Below are positions 36,105-46,022 of a stretch of DNA of 64,000 nucleotides, in pieces (the stretch's first letter is position 1; each line of letters begins with the position of its first letter). The stretch covers positions 1 to 64,000 of the forward strand of contig JANSYM010000008.1 of NCBI GenBank assembly GCA_024742355.1. Direction: 5' to 3'. The notes beneath the pieces were generated by a model. The model did not search any database and was not told where the DNA came from. It was given only the letters and a program-made list of their open reading frames with translations. The stretch comes from Hyphomonadaceae bacterium (GTDB lineage: Bacteria; Pseudomonadota; Alphaproteobacteria; Caulobacterales; Hyphomonadaceae). The position numbers and the translations under genes were made by a program.

Positions 36105-37685
36105 ATGACTGACGCTTCGATCCCTGCCCCGCTCCCGTGGCGCGCCAGCCGCGCCAAGACGGATATCTTTTCCGCCATCATCCGCGCCTCAAAGGAATTT
36201 GGCGGAAAAACCGTCGCCATCGTCGACGGAGACGGAACCGAGGTGGACTATAAGACAATCTTACGCGGCTCGTTCGCGCTCGGCTCCGCCCTCGGCAAAA
36301 AATTCAGCAAGGACGAAACGGTCGGGATCATGCTTCCGACCGGCGCAGGCGCCGTGATCGCGTTTTGCGCCGTACTCGCGTCTGGACGGTTGCCCGCTAT
36401 GCTGAACTTCACGGCGGGGTCGGCGAACATTAAATCTGCGATGAAGGCGGGGAAAATCAGCAAGATCGTCACCGCGCACAAATTCGTCGAACTGGGCGCG
36501 CTCGAACCTCTCATTGCGGAACTCGAGGATGTATCCGAATTCATCTATCTGGAAGATGTGCGCGAAAGCCTCGGCCTGTTGGACAAAGTGGCCGGCGGAC
36601 TAGGCCCGATCCTGCCCAGCCTCTTCCACTCGCGGCAAAACCACAAGAAGCCTGGCGTCGTCCTGTTCACGTCTGGCACTGAAGGAGAGCCGAAAGGCGT
36701 CGTCCTCTCCCACCACAATATCGTCGCGAATGTCGAGCAGGTCCGGTCTCATATCGGTCTCGACCCGAAAACGGATCGCGTTTTCAATCCGCTCCCGACG
36801 TTTCACTGCTTCGGCCTGACCGTTGGCGCCATTCTTCCGCTGATTGCAGGCGTGCGTGCGGTATTTCATCCAAGTCCTTTGCAGCCGCGCGAAATCGCTC
36901 AGCGCCTGGAGGAGACTGAATCGACGATCCTGCTCGCGACAGACACGTTCATCAGCCAATATGCTCGAGTCGCAAAAGAAGGCGCACTCGACCGCGTTCG
37001 ACTTGCCGTCTGTGGTGCCGAACGGGTGAAAGACGAGACCAGAGCCTTCGTCCGCAAGAAGTTCGATATCGAGATCCTCGAAGGCTATGGCGCAACCGAG
37101 GCGTCTCCCGTCGTTGCAGCCAATCAGATGGAATTCAACAAGCCCGGCACCGTCGGACGGCTGATGGCCGATATGGAGTATGAGCTTCTGCCCGTCGAAG
37201 GGATCGAGGAAGGCGGCAAGCTCCGCATTCGCGGACCGAACATTATGCTGGGCTATATGCGCTCTTCTGCGCCCGGCGTTATCGAGCCACCGCAAGATGG
37301 TTGGCACGACACGGGTGATATCTGCGTCTTGGATGAGGATAATTGCATTCGCATCATGGGCCGGGTGAAGCGGTTCGCCAAAATTGGCGGAGAAATGGTC
37401 TCTCTCGCTGTGGTCGAAAATTGCGCCAGTGCGATATGGCCTGACGAAATGCACGCGGCCGCGGCCATCCCGGATCCGCGCAAGGGCGAGCAAGTTGTGC
37501 TCTTGACCACTGCTGCCGACGCCGACCGTAGCGCGTTGCTGGCCTGGTGCCAGTCTCATGGCGTATCTGAACTTTCTGTCCCCAAGAAAGTCTTCCACGT
37601 GGAAGAAATCCCTGTACTCGGCACCGGGAAAACGGATTATGGCGCTGTGGGTAAAATGGTTATGAGCCTGACCGAGGCAGCTTAA
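36105..37685 (+). CDS. AMP-dependent acyl-ACP/acyl-CoA synthetase (Aas C-terminal type)
   Basis: A 526-aa adenylate-forming ligase. The P-loop is LFTSGTEGEPKGV, followed by EGYGATEASPV, the WHDTGDI motif with its ribose-binding Asp, and the hinge GRVKRFAKIGGEMVSL; the catalytic Lys is in GTGKTDYG. The set, especially KRFAKIGGEMVSL, is closest to the acyl-ACP synthetase half of Aas, here without the acyltransferase half. It would activate fatty acids for phospholipid repair or recycling. It overlaps the convergent MBL gene by four bases at TTAA. Confidence 0.87.
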   Translation: MTDASIPAPLPWRASRAKTDIFSAIIRASKEFGGKTVAIVDGDGTEVDYKTILRGSFALGSALGKKFSKDETVGIMLPTGAGAVIAFCAVLASGRLPAMLNFTAGSANIKSAMKAGKISKIVTAHKFVELGALEPLIAELEDVSEFIYLEDVRESLGLLDKVAGGLGPILPSLFHSRQNHKKPGVVLFTSGTEGEPKGVVLSHHNIVANVEQVRSHIGLDPKTDRVFNPLPTFHCFGLTVGAILPLIAGVRAVFHPSPLQPREIAQRLEETESTILLATDTFISQYARVAKEGALDRVRLAVCGAERVKDETRAFVRKKFDIEILEGYGATEASPVVAANQMEFNKPGTVGRLMADMEYELLPVEGIEEGGKLRIRGPNIMLGYMRSSAPGVIEPPQDGWHDTGDICVLDEDNCIRIMGRVKRFAKIGGEMVSLAVVENCASAIWPDEMHAAAAIPDPRKGEQVVLLTTAADADRSALLAWCQSHGVSELSVPKKVFHVEEIPVLGTGKTDYGAVGKMVMSLTEAA

Positions 37686-38497
37686 AGCTCGTTCGTGAAG
37701 CTCCAACCATCATAGGCAGGCTCAACACCTGCCGGAAGCTCGGCCTTAAGGGTCTGATAGTCAAAATCTACATGCAGATTCGTCAACACGGCACGCTTCG
37801 GCTGAAGTGTTTCAATCCAGGAAAGGGTTTGTTCGAGATGCGCATGCGACGGATGCGGTGTGTAGCGAAGTGCATCAATGATCAACAGATCCAATCCGGT
37901 CAGGTGCTCAAGCGTCCGATCCGGAAAACCATTCAGATCATTGCAATAGGCGACATCGCCAAACCGAAACCCAAGCGACCGGATGCGTCCATGTTCCTGA
38001 TCCAGTGGGAGCACCGCCAAAGATCCGCCCGGTCCTGTGATCGAGACGGGCTCATATGAAGAGATTAAAGGTTGGACATCGATGATCGGTGGATATCCTC
38101 CCTTCCCTTCGAACACATACTGAAATTTGGGGTACAGCGTCGCGTGGGTCGGCGCGTCCATATAGGCTTTGATCTGAGCGCGATTGCGGATGGCGAGCGC
38201 GCGGACATCGTCAATTCCGTGGGTCTGATCGGCATGGTCATGGGTAAACAGGATCGCATCCAGGCGCCCAACCTCAGCATCTAGCAACTGCTCACGTAAA
38301 TCCGGAGACGTATCGATAAGGATGACCGTTTTCGCGTCTGGCGCCGCGCGCTCCCAGGTTTCCACCAGCGCTGAACAGCGTAGCCGCCGGTTTTTTGGCT
38401 CTTCCGGATCGCACGCCCCCCAGTCACCTCCGACGCGCGGAACCCCGCCCGAGGACCCGGTGCCGAGCATAGTGATCTTGAGCTTGCGCTCTGTCAT
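37682..38497 (-). CDS. MBL-fold metallohydrolase (PhnP-like)
   Basis: A 271-aa metallo-beta-lactamase-fold hydrolase. The metal motif HDHADQTHG (HxHxDH type) is near residue 85, and later ligands are in LDQEHG, NDLNGF and LIIDALRYTPHPSHAH. The start MLGTGSSGGVPRVGGDWGACDP is typical of PhnP-like phosphodiesterases, which often sit after tatD in alphaproteobacteria. It overlaps tatD by four bases. The likely substrate is a cyclic phosphate or nucleotide ester; this cannot be fixed from sequence. Confidence 0.88.
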   Translation of the reverse strand: MTERKLKITMLGTGSSGGVPRVGGDWGACDPEEPKNRRLRCSALVETWERAAPDAKTVILIDTSPDLREQLLDAEVGRLDAILFTHDHADQTHGIDDVRALAIRNRAQIKAYMDAPTHATLYPKFQYVFEGKGGYPPIIDVQPLISSYEPVSITGPGGSLAVLPLDQEHGRIRSLGFRFGDVAYCNDLNGFPDRTLEHLTGLDLLIIDALRYTPHPSHAHLEQTLSWIETLQPKRAVLTNLHVDFDYQTLKAELPAGVEPAYDGWSFTNEL

Positions 38498-39264
38498 GAG
38501 ACTTTACGGAACAGTCGCAACGCGTTCGCTTCACAAGTCGCGCCAATCTCTTCGCGCGAAAGCCCATGAAGCTCCGCCAGCGCATCAGCGACATATGGCA
38601 AATAGGCGGGCTCGTTGCGCCGTCCCCGATAGGGCATCGGCGTCAGATACGGGCAATCGGTTTCCAGAATGACCCGGTCGAGTGGCACGTCCTTGATCAC
38701 GGAACGCACATCCTTAGCGCTTTTGAAGGATAGGATTCCCGAGACCGAAACGTACGCCCCAAGCGCCAGACCACGCTGGCAAAGATCCGGACCGCCTGTG
38801 TAGCAATGCAGCAATATTGGGAAGCCGCCTTCCGCATGCTCATCTTCTAGAATGGACGCCGTCAGATCATCGGCTTCGCGCGTGTGTACAATCAGCGGCA
38901 ACCCGGTTTGTCGAGCCGCAGCAATATGCGATCGAAAACTCGCCACCTGTTCGGCCTCGGGGCTATAACCATAGTGGAAATCGAGCCCAGTTTCACCAAT
39001 CGCGACAACCTTGGCGTTCTGGGCGCAAGTGATCAGGTCTTCTGGCGTGGTGTCGGTGAAATCCTTGGCGTGGTGGGGATGGGTACCGACGCTGCACCAA
39101 ATATCGTCATGGGCGTCAGCAATGGCGCTCACCCGCGGAAAACTATCCAACCGTTCGCAGATCGCCAGCATGCGCGTGACGCCAGCGGCGCGCGCGCGCG
39201 AAATTACGTCAGGTAGGTCTTCCTCGAACGCCTCAGCGTGCAGGTTTACGTGCGTATCAAACAT
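38494..39264 (-). CDS. TatD-family metal-dependent hydrolase
   Basis: A 256-aa TIM-barrel nuclease of the TatD/YcfH family. It starts MFDTHVNLHAEAFEEDL (DTHxNLH replacing the common DSHCHL; the second His is retained). It has GETGLDFHYG, LPLIVHTREADD, HCYTGG, SVSGILSF and ILETDCPYLTPMPYRGRRNEPAYLPYVA. YcfH-like genes regularly follow holB, as here. Its role is DNA processing or repair. The start is four bases after the holB stop. Confidence 0.94.
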   Translation of the reverse strand: MFDTHVNLHAEAFEEDLPDVISRARAAGVTRMLAICERLDSFPRVSAIADAHDDIWCSVGTHPHHAKDFTDTTPEDLITCAQNAKVVAIGETGLDFHYGYSPEAEQVASFRSHIAAARQTGLPLIVHTREADDLTASILEDEHAEGGFPILLHCYTGGPDLCQRGLALGAYVSVSGILSFKSAKDVRSVIKDVPLDRVILETDCPYLTPMPYRGRRNEPAYLPYVADALAELHGLSREEIGATCEANALRLFRKVS

Positions 39265-39268
39265 GGGC

Positions 39269-40198
39269 TCAGGCGCTTACAGCCTTCACGCCGTCTTGCA
39301 AAGTTGCAAACAGCTTCGTCGCGGTCTGGAGCGGCGTTAGATTGAGTTCGTTCGCGGTCGCCCGCACCTCATGCATCGCAAGCCAGGTCTTGGACAGATC
39401 TGCGTCTGCTTCCGCTTTGTTGGCAACCCAATCCAGCAACGTGTCTGTATAGGCGCGCAGCGACCCCTCATCCACAATCGCCGAGGTCAACGCCGCCGAA
39501 ACGACGCCTCCTGTTGGTTTTCTCACATTACGGAGCATGGCACGCGCGGTCTGGACGGCTTTCGCGCCGCCAGTTTGCGCCAAAGCAAGGCCATAGCCCG
39601 GGCGACCATGGGCGAGTTCCGCCGCAAGCTCGGTTTCCCCGCCCTGGGTATTGAGTACGGCTTTTGTGTCGTCTTCCGACAAAGGGTACAGCCGCAAAAC
39701 CTGGCAGCGAGATCGGATGGTTGGCAGAATGCTCTGCGTTCCATGAGAAATCAGAATCAGCAGCGCATTGTTCGGAGGTTCTTCCAGTGTCTTGAGGAGC
39801 GCGTTCATGCCAGAGATATTCATCTCATCCAGCGAGTCGATGACACCGACGCGCCATCCTGAGAGAGCCGGCCGCAGCGCGAAAAACTGATTGAGCTCTC
39901 TAATCTGATCGACAGTGATATCCTGACGCGGTTTGCCTTTGTCGTTGAGACCCCGCGCGACCCATTTCAGATCGGGATGTCCGCCGGACAGAATGAGCTG
40001 CATGGCCTTGTCGGAAGCTGGAGCGTCCGGAGACTCAGCGCCCAGCATCAAGCCCGCGATCCGCCGGGCGAAGATTGACTTCCCAATCCCGGATGGGCCC
40101 TGATAGATCCAGCCATGATGCAGGCGGCCGGACCGCTTTGAGGCGAGAAAACGAGCCTCTGCCTGTTGATGGCCTATCAAGGGAAACGCAGCGCTCAT
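39269..40198 (-). CDS. holB: DNA polymerase III subunit delta'
   Basis: The clamp-loader subunit delta', 309 aa. The AAA+ part has IGHQQAEARF, a Walker A-like GPSGIGKSIFARRIAG, DSLDEMNISGMNALLKTLEEPP and the SRC motif TIRSRCQVLRL, after which the C-terminal collar domain follows. It overlaps tmk by four bases. The order tmk-holB-tatD is widely conserved. Confidence 0.96.
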   Translation of the reverse strand: MSAAFPLIGHQQAEARFLASKRSGRLHHGWIYQGPSGIGKSIFARRIAGLMLGAESPDAPASDKAMQLILSGGHPDLKWVARGLNDKGKPRQDITVDQIRELNQFFALRPALSGWRVGVIDSLDEMNISGMNALLKTLEEPPNNALLILISHGTQSILPTIRSRCQVLRLYPLSEDDTKAVLNTQGGETELAAELAHGRPGYGLALAQTGGAKAVQTARAMLRNVRKPTGGVVSAALTSAIVDEGSLRAYTDTLLDWVANKAEADADLSKTWLAMHEVRATANELNLTPLQTATKLFATLQDGVKAVSA

Positions 40199-40827
40199 GC
40201 CAGAACCAGTTTGCGGTCGATCACCGAAAGCGCGTCACTCAGCAGCGCTTCAGGGCTTTGCAGCGCGTTCAGCACCGTGCACCGCTCGGGCTCTTTTTCT
40301 GCAATCGCCAGAAAGGCCGAACGGACTTTTCCGTGAAAGGACAAGTCTTTCTTCTCGAACACATCGCTGACATTGCGGTCTTGTCGGCGTGCTTCGAGAT
40401 CTGCCGGCGCAGCATCCAGGATCAAGGTGAGATCTGGACGGGTTTCCCCCACGACGATCTCTTCAATAGCCAGTAATTTATCGAGGTTGACGCCATCAAT
40501 GCTCTGATATGCGCGGGTCGAATCCGCAAAACGGTCGCAAATCACCCAAGCGCCGCGCGCAAGAGCGGGCCGGATTAGATTTCGAAGGTGATCGTCTCGC
40601 GCTGTATTCATCAAAAGCGCATGCGCCAACGGTGACCACGCCTCATCCTCTGGCGGATGCAGAGCCAGGTTTCGTACAGCTTCAGCAAGCTTTGTTCCGC
40701 CTGGTTCGCGCGTGACCACGACCTTCTGACCGCGTGCAGAAAGCGCGCGCTCCAGACCGGCAATCAGGGTCGACTTCCCAGTCCCCTCTCCACCTTCCAG
40801 AGTAATAAATCGCCCGGGCCCCGACAC
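40195..40827 (-). CDS. tmk: Thymidylate kinase
   Basis: Phosphorylates dTMP to dTDP. The 210-aa protein has the P-loop LEGGEGTGKSTLI, the DR(F/Y) motif in WVICDRFADSTRAYQ, and TREPGGT near residue 40. The start is GTG at 40827; its Shine-Dalgarno GGAGG is formed by the last codons of dacA, so translation is linked to that gene. holB overlaps its stop. Confidence 0.96.
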   Translation of the reverse strand: MSGPGRFITLEGGEGTGKSTLIAGLERALSARGQKVVVTREPGGTKLAEAVRNLALHPPEDEAWSPLAHALLMNTARDDHLRNLIRPALARGAWVICDRFADSTRAYQSIDGVNLDKLLAIEEIVVGETRPDLTLILDAAPADLEARRQDRNVSDVFEKKDLSFHGKVRSAFLAIAEKEPERCTVLNALQSPEALLSDALSVIDRKLVLA

Positions 40828-40831
40828 AGTT

Positions 40832-41980
40832 TTAAGCGCCTCCGTCCATCATGCGGCTCAAGCCTTCGATCGCTTTACCCACGAAGCCAAGCCGGGGAAC
40901 GTCCTCAGATGCAACAAGCGGCAATTCAATCGGATCCTTGCCCTCAATCGTGACAACCAGGGTCGCAATCTGGTCTCCGGCAGAGATCGGCGCTTCAATC
41001 AATCGATCATGCACGATTTCCGTTTTGCCGCGTGAGAAAGCGCGTTTATGCGCCGTAACATCGACGCTTTCCTGCAATTGCACGCCGACACTGCGGCGCT
41101 CGCCCATCCAGACATCCAGTTCAGCCAGACGCTTGTCCCCAGCCTGGATGGTTCGGGTTTCAAACGCTGTGAACGCCATCCGCATCAGCCGCTCTGCTTC
41201 CTGCGCACGAGCTTGCTTACTTTCGGTTCCATTGAGCACGATGATACGGCGTTTGCCGTCCCGCACAGCCGAGCCAGTGAGGCCGTATCCGGACGCGTCG
41301 AGATGCCCGGTTTTCAGGCCATCCGCACCTTCCATTGTCCCCAAAAGCGGGTTCCGATTGCCTTGAGTGAAGCTGCCCCAGGTATATTCGGGGTTATCAT
41401 ACCAGTCATAGTATTGAGGGTAATTCTCGATGGTGAGGCGCGCGAGTTCTGCAAGATCAGTTGCGGAAACGACGTGCCCTTCACCTTCCAGACCGGTCGA
41501 GTTGACAAAGTTCACGCTGGTCAGCCCGAGCTCATGTGCGCGTTGCGTCATTTGTTGAGCAAACGCTTCTTCGGAACCGGCAATGCCCTCGGCGAGGACA
41601 ATGCAGGCATCATTTCCGGACATAATGATCACTCCGTGCAAGAGTTCCTCTACGGTCGGACGCTCTTTCGGACTCAGCCCCATGGTCGACGTACCGGAAG
41701 GAAATCCGCCACGGCGCCAAGCATCATCGCTGACGACCATTTCGTCCTGAAGCGTAATTTCGCCCTGGTCGATGAGGTCGAACACGAAATAGGCGGTCAT
41801 CATCTTCGTCATCGAGGCGGGCGTCATCGGCGTATCGCCGTTTTTAGACCAAAGGATATCTCCGGTCTCATGATCCATGATCACCGCGTATTCGGCTTCT
41901 GTCCCGATAATCTGCGCCGGCGCTGTGGCCGGAAACAGAAGCAGGGGAACAAGAGCAATGAGGCGTTGCCAAACCGACAT
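40832..41980 (-). CDS. dacA: D-alanyl-D-alanine carboxypeptidase (DacA/PBP5 type)
   Basis: A periplasmic low-molecular-weight PBP that trims the pentapeptide of peptidoglycan. The 382-aa protein has the signal peptide MSVWQRLIALVPLLLFPATAPAQ, the active-site SxxK (SMTK), SGN (SGNDACIVLAEG), KTG (LKTGHLDASGYG) and a PBP5-like C-terminal beta domain ending in an amphipathic helix (FVGKAIEGLSRMM) for membrane attachment. AAGGA precedes the ATG. It begins the operon dacA-tmk-holB-tatD-MBL; rlpA lies 93 bases upstream. Confidence 0.95.
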   Translation of the reverse strand: MSVWQRLIALVPLLLFPATAPAQIIGTEAEYAVIMDHETGDILWSKNGDTPMTPASMTKMMTAYFVFDLIDQGEITLQDEMVVSDDAWRRGGFPSGTSTMGLSPKERPTVEELLHGVIIMSGNDACIVLAEGIAGSEEAFAQQMTQRAHELGLTSVNFVNSTGLEGEGHVVSATDLAELARLTIENYPQYYDWYDNPEYTWGSFTQGNRNPLLGTMEGADGLKTGHLDASGYGLTGSAVRDGKRRIIVLNGTESKQARAQEAERLMRMAFTAFETRTIQAGDKRLAELDVWMGERRSVGVQLQESVDVTAHKRAFSRGKTEIVHDRLIEAPISAGDQIATLVVTIEGKDPIELPLVASEDVPRLGFVGKAIEGLSRMMDGGA

Positions 41981-42073
41981 TCAATGTCCTTTCATCGCAA
42001 AGAAATAGGCCCTCTTTCTGTAGAAGAAAAAGGGCCAGTTCGTGACGAAGGTCAATCTTTTGAGGGGTGGTGT

Positions 42074-43354
42074 TTAACGTGTGGTCAGAAACCCGTCGAC
42101 AATCCCGGCGCGAGAGAGCTGTGAGCGCTGGACTTCGGCAGATTGCGTGGTGGCAAACGGTCCGATGAGAACACGGAAATAGTCGCTGCCATTGACCCGA
42201 GCTTCTTCAATTCGGACGCTCTGGCCGCGTCCGAGGGCACGGGTCAGACTTTGGGCATTAGCAATATCGGCAAACGCGCCGGCTTGTATATAGACGTTGC
42301 CTGAAACCGAAGGCGTCGAAGCGCGCATCGGCTCCACCGGATCCGGCACGCCGAGAGATGGCTCGCCATAATCCGCAACAGGTGTAAGCGGCACCGGCTG
42401 GCGAACAATCCGGGTTGGTGCTGACACAGGCGGAAGCGACTCGTCTACAACGCTCGTGGAGGCGAAGGATTGGTTGGCCACTGGCTCCAGCGTATCAGCG
42501 ATCGGATTCTGTTTTACAGGCGCAGGCCCTAGATAGCGCAGGCGCACATTCGCTGATCCGCCTTTAGACATCCCCAAGACCGTACCGGCGCGCGGCGACA
42601 GCTCTAGAATACGTTTTCCGTCAAACGGACCGCGATCATTCACGCGAACAACAATTTCACGTCTGTTATCTTCATTGATCACCTGAACCAGGCTCGGCAA
42701 AGGCAAACTCGGATGCGCGGCGGTCATAGCGGTTTCATCGAAAATCTCTCCATTCGCCGTTGGCGCGCCATCAAAACCATCCGTGTAGATTCCGGCCTTG
42801 CCGCGCTCTTCGCCGATCGGGGCATCTCGATTCACTTTGACGCGGCTAAGGGTCAGCGGCGTGCCGGTACTGGCAGGCTTGTCCACTTTCAACGAAGCGA
42901 TGCGAATCGGCTGTGAAGGTGCCGTGCCTCCACTGAGCTCGGGTGGATTGCTCTGGGCCAGCGGCGATGCTTGCACTGCGGCAGGAGCCACTCGATCGCG
43001 CGGCGTGGCGGCGAATGTGACGTCCGGTTGTGCCTGGAGAACCAGTTTTCCGGGCGAGCGCGAAACAGGCTGGTTGACGGAATTGGATGTTTGCGGCGTT
43101 GAAACTAGCGGCGTTTCGCCTGGGTACAGGAACTCGACGCGGCGCTCTGCGTTGACGCTGGCCTGCCCGGCTTGAGTGGCGGCTAAACCGGTCTGTGGCT
43201 GAGGGGTTTGAGGAGACGTCTGAGGCGATGCCGGAGTTGCATACCGGATTGGCGCACCTTGTTTGTCCGCATATGCGTCGCCGGAGAAAGCCCAAGCGGA
43301 AACCGCGGCGCTCACAAAGGTCAAACATACCGCGCGGGTGACGATCGTCTTCAT
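42074..43354 (-). CDS. RlpA-like septal lytic transglycosylase with SPOR domain
   Basis: A 426-aa exported protein. The signal peptide ends near AFSGDAYA. A long Pro/Gln/Thr-rich linker (about 30-180) has no lipobox, unlike E. coli RlpA. The double-psi beta-barrel (about 185-285) has TANGEIFDETAMTAAHPSLP and VRVNDRGPF, with the catalytic Asp-type residues DRGPF. A second linker follows, and a SPOR domain (about 348-426; VYIQAGAFADIANAQSL, YFRVLIGPF) binds denuded septal glycan. It cleaves peptidoglycan at division. GAGG precedes the ATG. rlpA-dacA adjacency is common. Confidence 0.92.
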   Translation of the reverse strand: MKTIVTRAVCLTFVSAAVSAWAFSGDAYADKQGAPIRYATPASPQTSPQTPQPQTGLAATQAGQASVNAERRVEFLYPGETPLVSTPQTSNSVNQPVSRSPGKLVLQAQPDVTFAATPRDRVAPAAVQASPLAQSNPPELSGGTAPSQPIRIASLKVDKPASTGTPLTLSRVKVNRDAPIGEERGKAGIYTDGFDGAPTANGEIFDETAMTAAHPSLPLPSLVQVINEDNRREIVVRVNDRGPFDGKRILELSPRAGTVLGMSKGGSANVRLRYLGPAPVKQNPIADTLEPVANQSFASTSVVDESLPPVSAPTRIVRQPVPLTPVADYGEPSLGVPDPVEPMRASTPSVSGNVYIQAGAFADIANAQSLTRALGRGQSVRIEEARVNGSDYFRVLIGPFATTQSAEVQRSQLSRAGIVDGFLTTR

Positions 43355-43583
43355 CTCAAACCTCGTTCTGTGGTCCCGTCCCTGACTGGGTCGGGGAGAG
43401 CATTCAGCTCTGTCTCGATGATCCGGTGTTTACCATAGCAACCTGCATGTATGGTGAACGTGAAGAAAAACTTGGACCCTCGTCGAGTAAGACCTGATTA
43501 ACCATATCGCGGCGCAATGCAGGCAATTTCATGACAGGACTTGCATTCTTGTGCGGACTGTAGAAAAGGAAGCGTCCTGCTGC

Positions 43584-43673
<90 letters not shown>

Positions 43674-43686
43674 TACGGGCTTCCGA

Positions 43687-44259
43687 TTATTGTGCGAATT
43701 CAGACGCCTGCGCGGCGCGGCGCCATTCCCTCAAGCCGATGATGCACATCACCAGGAAAACGGTGTACAGACCTGCGGTCAGCCACAAGTCCTTGTGAAT
43801 GTATAGCGGGATATAGATCAGGTCGGCGGCGATCCACAGCCACCAATTGGCGATCCATTTGCGTGACAACATGAATTGCGCCACCAGGCTCAGCGCTGTT
43901 GTGATGGCATCCCAGCCCGCGACGGTGGAATCGGTCCACCGGGTCAATCCGAAATGAATGGCGGCAGCGATCACCGCGACCGCAACGAGGCATCCGGCCA
44001 GCTGCCCCCAGCTCAACGACGCGATCCTGACGCCATCATGATCCGCCCCGCCCCGCAACCACCAGAACAGGCCCAACGCATTCAGCGCGATGAACACGAC
44101 CTGCAAGCCAGCATCGGCGTAAAGGCCGGACCGGGCGAACAGCACCAGGAACATGGTGCAACTCAGAATTCCAGCCGGAAAGTTCCAGATATTGCGCTGG
44201 ACCAACAGCCAGACACATGCTGCCCCGCTGATCGTCCCAATGATCTCGATCCAACCCAT
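43687..44259 (-). CDS. pnuC: Nicotinamide riboside/mononucleoside transporter PnuC
   Basis: A 190-aa inner-membrane protein with seven hydrophobic segments. PnuC marks are QRNIWNFPAGILSC near the start, WxxW and NWWLWIAADLIYIPLYIHKDLWLTAGLYTVFL near the end. It takes up nicotinamide riboside by facilitated diffusion with phosphorylation inside. No nadR-type kinase is adjacent, and no riboswitch is evident upstream. The ATG at 44259 with AGGGGG before it is preferred to the GTG one codon earlier. Confidence 0.92.
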   Translation of the reverse strand: MGWIEIIGTISGAACVWLLVQRNIWNFPAGILSCTMFLVLFARSGLYADAGLQVVFIALNALGLFWWLRGGADHDGVRIASLSWGQLAGCLVAVAVIAAAIHFGLTRWTDSTVAGWDAITTALSLVAQFMLSRKWIANWWLWIAADLIYIPLYIHKDLWLTAGLYTVFLVMCIIGLREWRRAAQASEFAQ

Positions 44260-44438
44260 CACGCCCCCTCAGGCCCGTACCAATCACCTCCGGCCCTCCG
44301 CCGATGGCGACCATAGGCTTATCGCCTCTCGTCGCACTTGTCAGCGCATGCTGTCTGCGATCCGGCGCCTGTATATCCGTCATTGCCCTTGCGGTCTGAT
44401 GCTTGCAACAATACGGCGAGTAAAATCAGGAGTTGAGT

Positions 44439-45824
44439 ATGCTGAGATTGACGGTTTGGCACCGAACATTTGCCGCCGCAATGACGCTCGCGGCCGGCAT
44501 TTTCTGGCAGCCTGTTTGCCTCGGATCTGCTCAGGCCGCACCGGTTTCGGTTGAACTCGATCCCAATCAGCGATTCCAGACCATGCATGGCTGGGAAGTG
44601 ACGCTGAATCTGGCCGATAATCCGCATGCACCCGCCTGGGCCGAATTTCATGAGGAAGCCATAGAGCGCGCTGTTAATGGCATTGGCATAAACCGCGTGC
44701 GCCTGGAGATTCGCTCCGGCGCGGAAACGGATTCCGACTGGAATGCGCGATTCATCTCAGGCGAGATCTCTCATGATCAGTGGAAACCCCACCGCTATCC
44801 GGTTCGCAACGATAATGATGACCCGACAGTGATCAATTGGGACGGGTTCAGCTTTGCAGAACTCGACTGGACCGTTGAAGAACATTTGCTGCCCCTCATC
44901 GCGATGGCAGAAGCGCGCGGCGAAAAGCTCTGGGTGAACATTTGCTATGTTTCGTTTCATGATCGCCGCGAAGCCCACAATGACCCAGATGAGTATGCCG
45001 AGTTCGTTCTCGCGACCTACCTGCATCTGAATGAAAAGTATGGAATCGTTCCCGACAGCTGGGAGGTCATTCTCGAGCCTGACCTCAAACCGGACATGTG
45101 GACCGGGAAGATGATCGGCGAGGCGATCGTGGCAACGGCTCCAAGACTGCAAGCGGCGGGGTTTGAGCCGGCCTTCATCGTACCCTCCGTCGAGAACATG
45201 CGAAATGCGGTGCCCTATATGAAGGACATCGAGAAAGTGCCCGGCGCGATGGATCATGTCATCGAGTTTTCCTATCACCGCTACAAAGGCGTGAGTGAGC
45301 GAAACTTGCGCGAAATCGCCGACCTCGCCGGGAAGCACGAGATTGGCACGAGCATGCTGGAATTCTGGTTTGGACGAGCAAATTCCGATATCTTGTATGA
45401 CGATTTGATGCTCGCCAATAATGTGGCCTGGCAAGGACGCGCATTGATGGGCCTGTTCAACCCACCTCGGAAAGACGATCCGAACGCCCGATTGCGCGTG
45501 CGTCGAGATATCCGGCACAACCGGCAGTATTTCAGGGATGTTCGCAGGGGCGCGACAAGACTGCTCGCAACCTCGAATGACGCATCCAAAGCGACCCCGG
45601 TCGCATTCCAGAACACAGATGGGTCGGTCACCGTCATCCTCAGGGTTTCCGAAGCGACCAGGATACGCTTGAACGCCTTACCTGAGGGAGATTACCGGAC
45701 CTATTACGTGGCCGACAACCGATATCGTGAATTGCCCGAAGCGCGACCGGTGGATGAGGCCGGGAGCATGGAAATCTACATGCCGGGTGCCGGGCTGATC
45801 ACGGTCACATCGCACGGTCAGTAA
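44439..45824 (+). CDS. Secreted glycoside-hydrolase-like protein
   Basis: A 461-aa exported protein with a signal peptide (about 1-34; FAAAMTLAAGIFWQPVCLGSAQA). The N-terminal strand RFQTMHGWEVTL resembles the start of clan GH-A barrels (GH30/GH39 type). Two glutamates sit where clan GH-A enzymes have the acid/base and nucleophile: Glu213 in SWEVILEPD and Glu308 in IGTSMLEFW, with a HxY-type strand before the second. The last 90 residues form a beta domain. AGGAG precedes the ATG. It stands 198 bases upstream of rfbF on the same strand and might trim or process the glycan made next door; that is inference. Confidence 0.7.
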   Translation: MLRLTVWHRTFAAAMTLAAGIFWQPVCLGSAQAAPVSVELDPNQRFQTMHGWEVTLNLADNPHAPAWAEFHEEAIERAVNGIGINRVRLEIRSGAETDSDWNARFISGEISHDQWKPHRYPVRNDNDDPTVINWDGFSFAELDWTVEEHLLPLIAMAEARGEKLWVNICYVSFHDRREAHNDPDEYAEFVLATYLHLNEKYGIVPDSWEVILEPDLKPDMWTGKMIGEAIVATAPRLQAAGFEPAFIVPSVENMRNAVPYMKDIEKVPGAMDHVIEFSYHRYKGVSERNLREIADLAGKHEIGTSMLEFWFGRANSDILYDDLMLANNVAWQGRALMGLFNPPRKDDPNARLRVRRDIRHNRQYFRDVRRGATRLLATSNDASKATPVAFQNTDGSVTVILRVSEATRIRLNALPEGDYRTYYVADNRYRELPEARPVDEAGSMEIYMPGAGLITVTSHGQ

Positions 45825-46022
45825 GTCCGCAACGATGCGCCAGAATACCGGAATATGAATCCCATTCTTGCGAAGCTGTATGTTGCGGCGAGCACGGGTC
45901 GCATATTTTGACGTGATCCGCGTTTTGGATTTCTTTTGGCTGTAATGGCGATACAAGAGTGAAACAGGCACATTTGTTGCTTGGTGGGATTGGGATCAGA
46001 CGCCAATATTGGGGACGATAAA

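Noticed and set aside
36600-37706. A 368-codon minus-strand frame inside the acyl-ligase gene
   Set aside because: Complementary shadow of a well-conserved adenylate-forming enzyme; no own ribosome-binding site or recognisable motif.
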